Below are positions 13,637-14,860 of a DNA stretch of 14,860 bases, piece after piece; the stretch's first letter is position 1, and each line of letters begins with the position of its first letter. Below the pieces are notes generated by a model. That model was not told where the DNA came from and searched no databases. It worked only from the letters and a program-made list of their open reading frames with translations. Where the stretch lies: contig USKL01000011.1 of the NCBI GenBank assembly GCA_900555225.1, positions 1 to 14,860 on the forward strand, in the 5' to 3' direction. Origin of the DNA: an uncultured Collinsella sp. GTDB lineage: Bacteria > Actinomycetota > Coriobacteriia > Coriobacteriales > Coriobacteriaceae. A program made the translations under genes and the position numbers.

Positions 13637-14779
13637 GTGGTTAAGGCACTCAAGATTGAGATATTCCTGCTATGCATGATTGTTCTTATCGGGCTTGCCG
13701 TACGAAGCCGTCGCTCCCTGTTCTCGAGCACCCAGCAGCTTTTGTTTAGCATGCTGGGCTACACGTCTGCTGCCTACATTTTCTTCGATATGATCTGGAC
13801 GCTTTCGGATGGTGTGGACGGCACGTTGGGCATTGCAGCCAACTGGATTTCCAACGCGGTTTCGTTTTCGCTCTTCGCCATCGCGTGTCTCATTTGGTTT
13901 ATCTATTCCGAGACGATGCAGGGTTCTCACCTTGTGACCTCGCGCTATAGGGTGGTGCTTGTAACGTTGCCTACGGCTCTGGTGGTCGTGCTGGCTTTTA
14001 CCAGTTACTGGACGCACGCCCTGTTCTATATCGATTCGCAGGGCGTGTATCGTCGCGGCTTTGCCTATATGATCCAGCCCATTGTCAGCTACTGTTACGT
14101 TATACATACGTCCCTGCATGCGTTTGTGCAATCTCGCAGGGTCGAGAGCCTGCAGACGAAGGCTATCTATCGAACCTTAGCATTTTTCGCCATTCCGGCC
14201 CTGGTGGGCGGTACCTTTCAGATCGTATACTCGGTGCCTGGCCTTTGTGTCGGCATAATGATTAGCATGTTGCTGCTCTATATCATCTGCCAGGAGCAGC
14301 TCATCTCGACCGACCCGTTGACTGGCCTCAACAATCGCAACCGTTTTGAGACCTATATGCTGTCGCTCTTCTCAAATGTTGGTCATACGGACGATGTGTA
14401 TCTTCTCATGATGGACGCTGACGGCTTTAAGCAGATTAACGATCGCTATGGACATGTGGAGGGTGATCATGCTCTTCAGGTTGTTTCCGCAGTACTCAAG
14501 GACGTCTGTTCGCCGTCCGGCGGCTTTATTGCGCGCTATGGCGGTGATGAGTTCGTCGTACTGCAGAAGGGGGTGACGGAGCACGACATTATCCACCTGT
14601 GTTCGGCGATCAATAACGAGCTCTCGCGCGCCGAGACACCCTACTCGCTTCGAATGTCTATCGGCTACGCGCGCTACGGCGATGGGATTAACACGTGGCA
14701 AGAGCTTCTGCGCGCTGCCGATGCGGAGCTCTATCGCATCAAGGATGCCAAAAAGAAATCCGGCATCAAGGTTCGCTAG
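13637..14779 (+). CDS. Seven-helix membrane diguanylate cyclase (GGDEF)
   Basis: These 380 residues make c-di-GMP from two GTP if active. About seven hydrophobic helices (roughly residues 5-25, 35-57, 65-88, 98-125, 138-160, 175-195 and 198-218) form a membrane sensor of no family I recognise. A GGDEF domain follows from about 222, with DPLTGLNNRNRF, MMDADGFKQINDRYGH and an intact GGDEF at 302-306. The residues before it (PSGGFIARY) lack the RxxD inhibitory site, so product inhibition is not expected. I chose GTG 13637 because GGGAGGG sits about six bases upstream; the frame is open to a TTG at 13619. The gene is monocistronic, with its own promoter candidate and a strong terminator immediately after the stop. 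Confidence 0.88.
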   Translation: MVKALKIEIFLLCMIVLIGLAVRSRRSLFSSTQQLLFSMLGYTSAAYIFFDMIWTLSDGVDGTLGIAANWISNAVSFSLFAIACLIWFIYSETMQGSHLVTSRYRVVLVTLPTALVVVLAFTSYWTHALFYIDSQGVYRRGFAYMIQPIVSYCYVIHTSLHAFVQSRRVESLQTKAIYRTLAFFAIPALVGGTFQIVYSVPGLCVGIMISMLLLYIICQEQLISTDPLTGLNNRNRFETYMLSLFSNVGHTDDVYLLMMDADGFKQINDRYGHVEGDHALQVVSAVLKDVCSPSGGFIARYGGDEFVVLQKGVTEHDIIHLCSAINNELSRAETPYSLRMSIGYARYGDGINTWQELLRAADAELYRIKDAKKKSGIKVR

Positions 14780-14823
14780 AAAAAGGGGCGCACGACCGTT
14801 GCGATGGTCGTGTGCCCCTTTTT
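14780..14823 (+). terminator. Strong intrinsic terminator after the GGDEF gene
   Basis: The 18-base arms at 14780-14797 (AAAAAGGGGCGCACGACC) and 14806-14823 (ending CCCCTTTTT) pair with one G-T wobble around an 8-base loop. A-tract and T-tract flanks suit termination in both directions. The remaining 37 bases of the window show nothing. Confidence 0.9.
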
Positions 14824-14860
14824 GCGTTTGTGGCTTATAGGACAAAATGTGTGTCTGCTT

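Noticed and set aside
1..14860. CRISPR array, tRNA or rRNA genes, insertion sequence ends
   Set aside because: No regularly spaced repeats, cloverleaf sequences, rRNA-like segments, transposase reading frames or terminal inverted repeats were seen.

Overview
The window is GC-rich (by eye about 60% G+C), uses GTG and TTG starts with AGGAGG-type ribosome sites, and carries an anaerobe-style flavin/Fe-S gene set plus an LAxTG cell-wall anchor signal. Together these suggest a high-GC Gram-positive gut anaerobe of the Coriobacteriia, most likely Collinsella or a relative. That placement is inference: there is no rRNA or marker gene here.

Layout. (1) 1-2252, minus strand: a two-gene unit encoding a TerB-N/TerB-C protein and, overlapping its stop by 8 bases, a BrxD/DUF2791-type P-loop ATPase cut by the left edge. 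(2) 2340-3056, minus: a DUF554 membrane protein. (3) 3175-6362, minus: a five-gene cell-surface operon. In transcription order it has a small PD-(D/E)XK-like protein, a membrane-anchored beta-domain protein, a secreted beta-domain protein, a 93-residue LAxTG-anchored mini-protein, and a cysteine-containing secreted protein whose frame is broken once near 4040. (4) 6363-6708: a divergent control region with a candidate promoter for each direction, three degenerate 11-base direct repeats and a leader hairpin. (5) 6709-10334, plus: an FAD-linked 2-hydroxyacid dehydrogenase, EtfB, and EtfA with an N-terminal two-cluster ferredoxin domain, packed end to end like an electron-bifurcating lactate dehydrogenase. 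(6) 10331-11143, minus: an HD-domain phosphohydrolase that converges on etfA, the two stops sharing CTAG. (7) 11270-12275, plus: an AzlC/AzlD branched-chain amino acid exporter pair. (8) 12426-13448, plus: a KdgT-type 2-keto-3-deoxygluconate permease. (9) 13637-14779, plus: a seven-helix membrane diguanylate cyclase followed by a strong terminator.

How the parts work together. The dehydrogenase and Etf genes form one complex that probably couples oxidation of a 2-hydroxyacid (lactate is the leading candidate) to NAD reduction, with reduced ferredoxin paying for the uphill step. AzlCD and KdgT are transport functions with no obvious link to it. The surface operon looks like a small secreted/anchored assembly, but its function is unknown. 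The TerB/BrxD-like pair is the best candidate for an incompletely described system, probably DNA processing or defence, and most of it lies beyond the left edge. No tRNA, rRNA, CRISPR array, insertion sequence or attachment site was seen.
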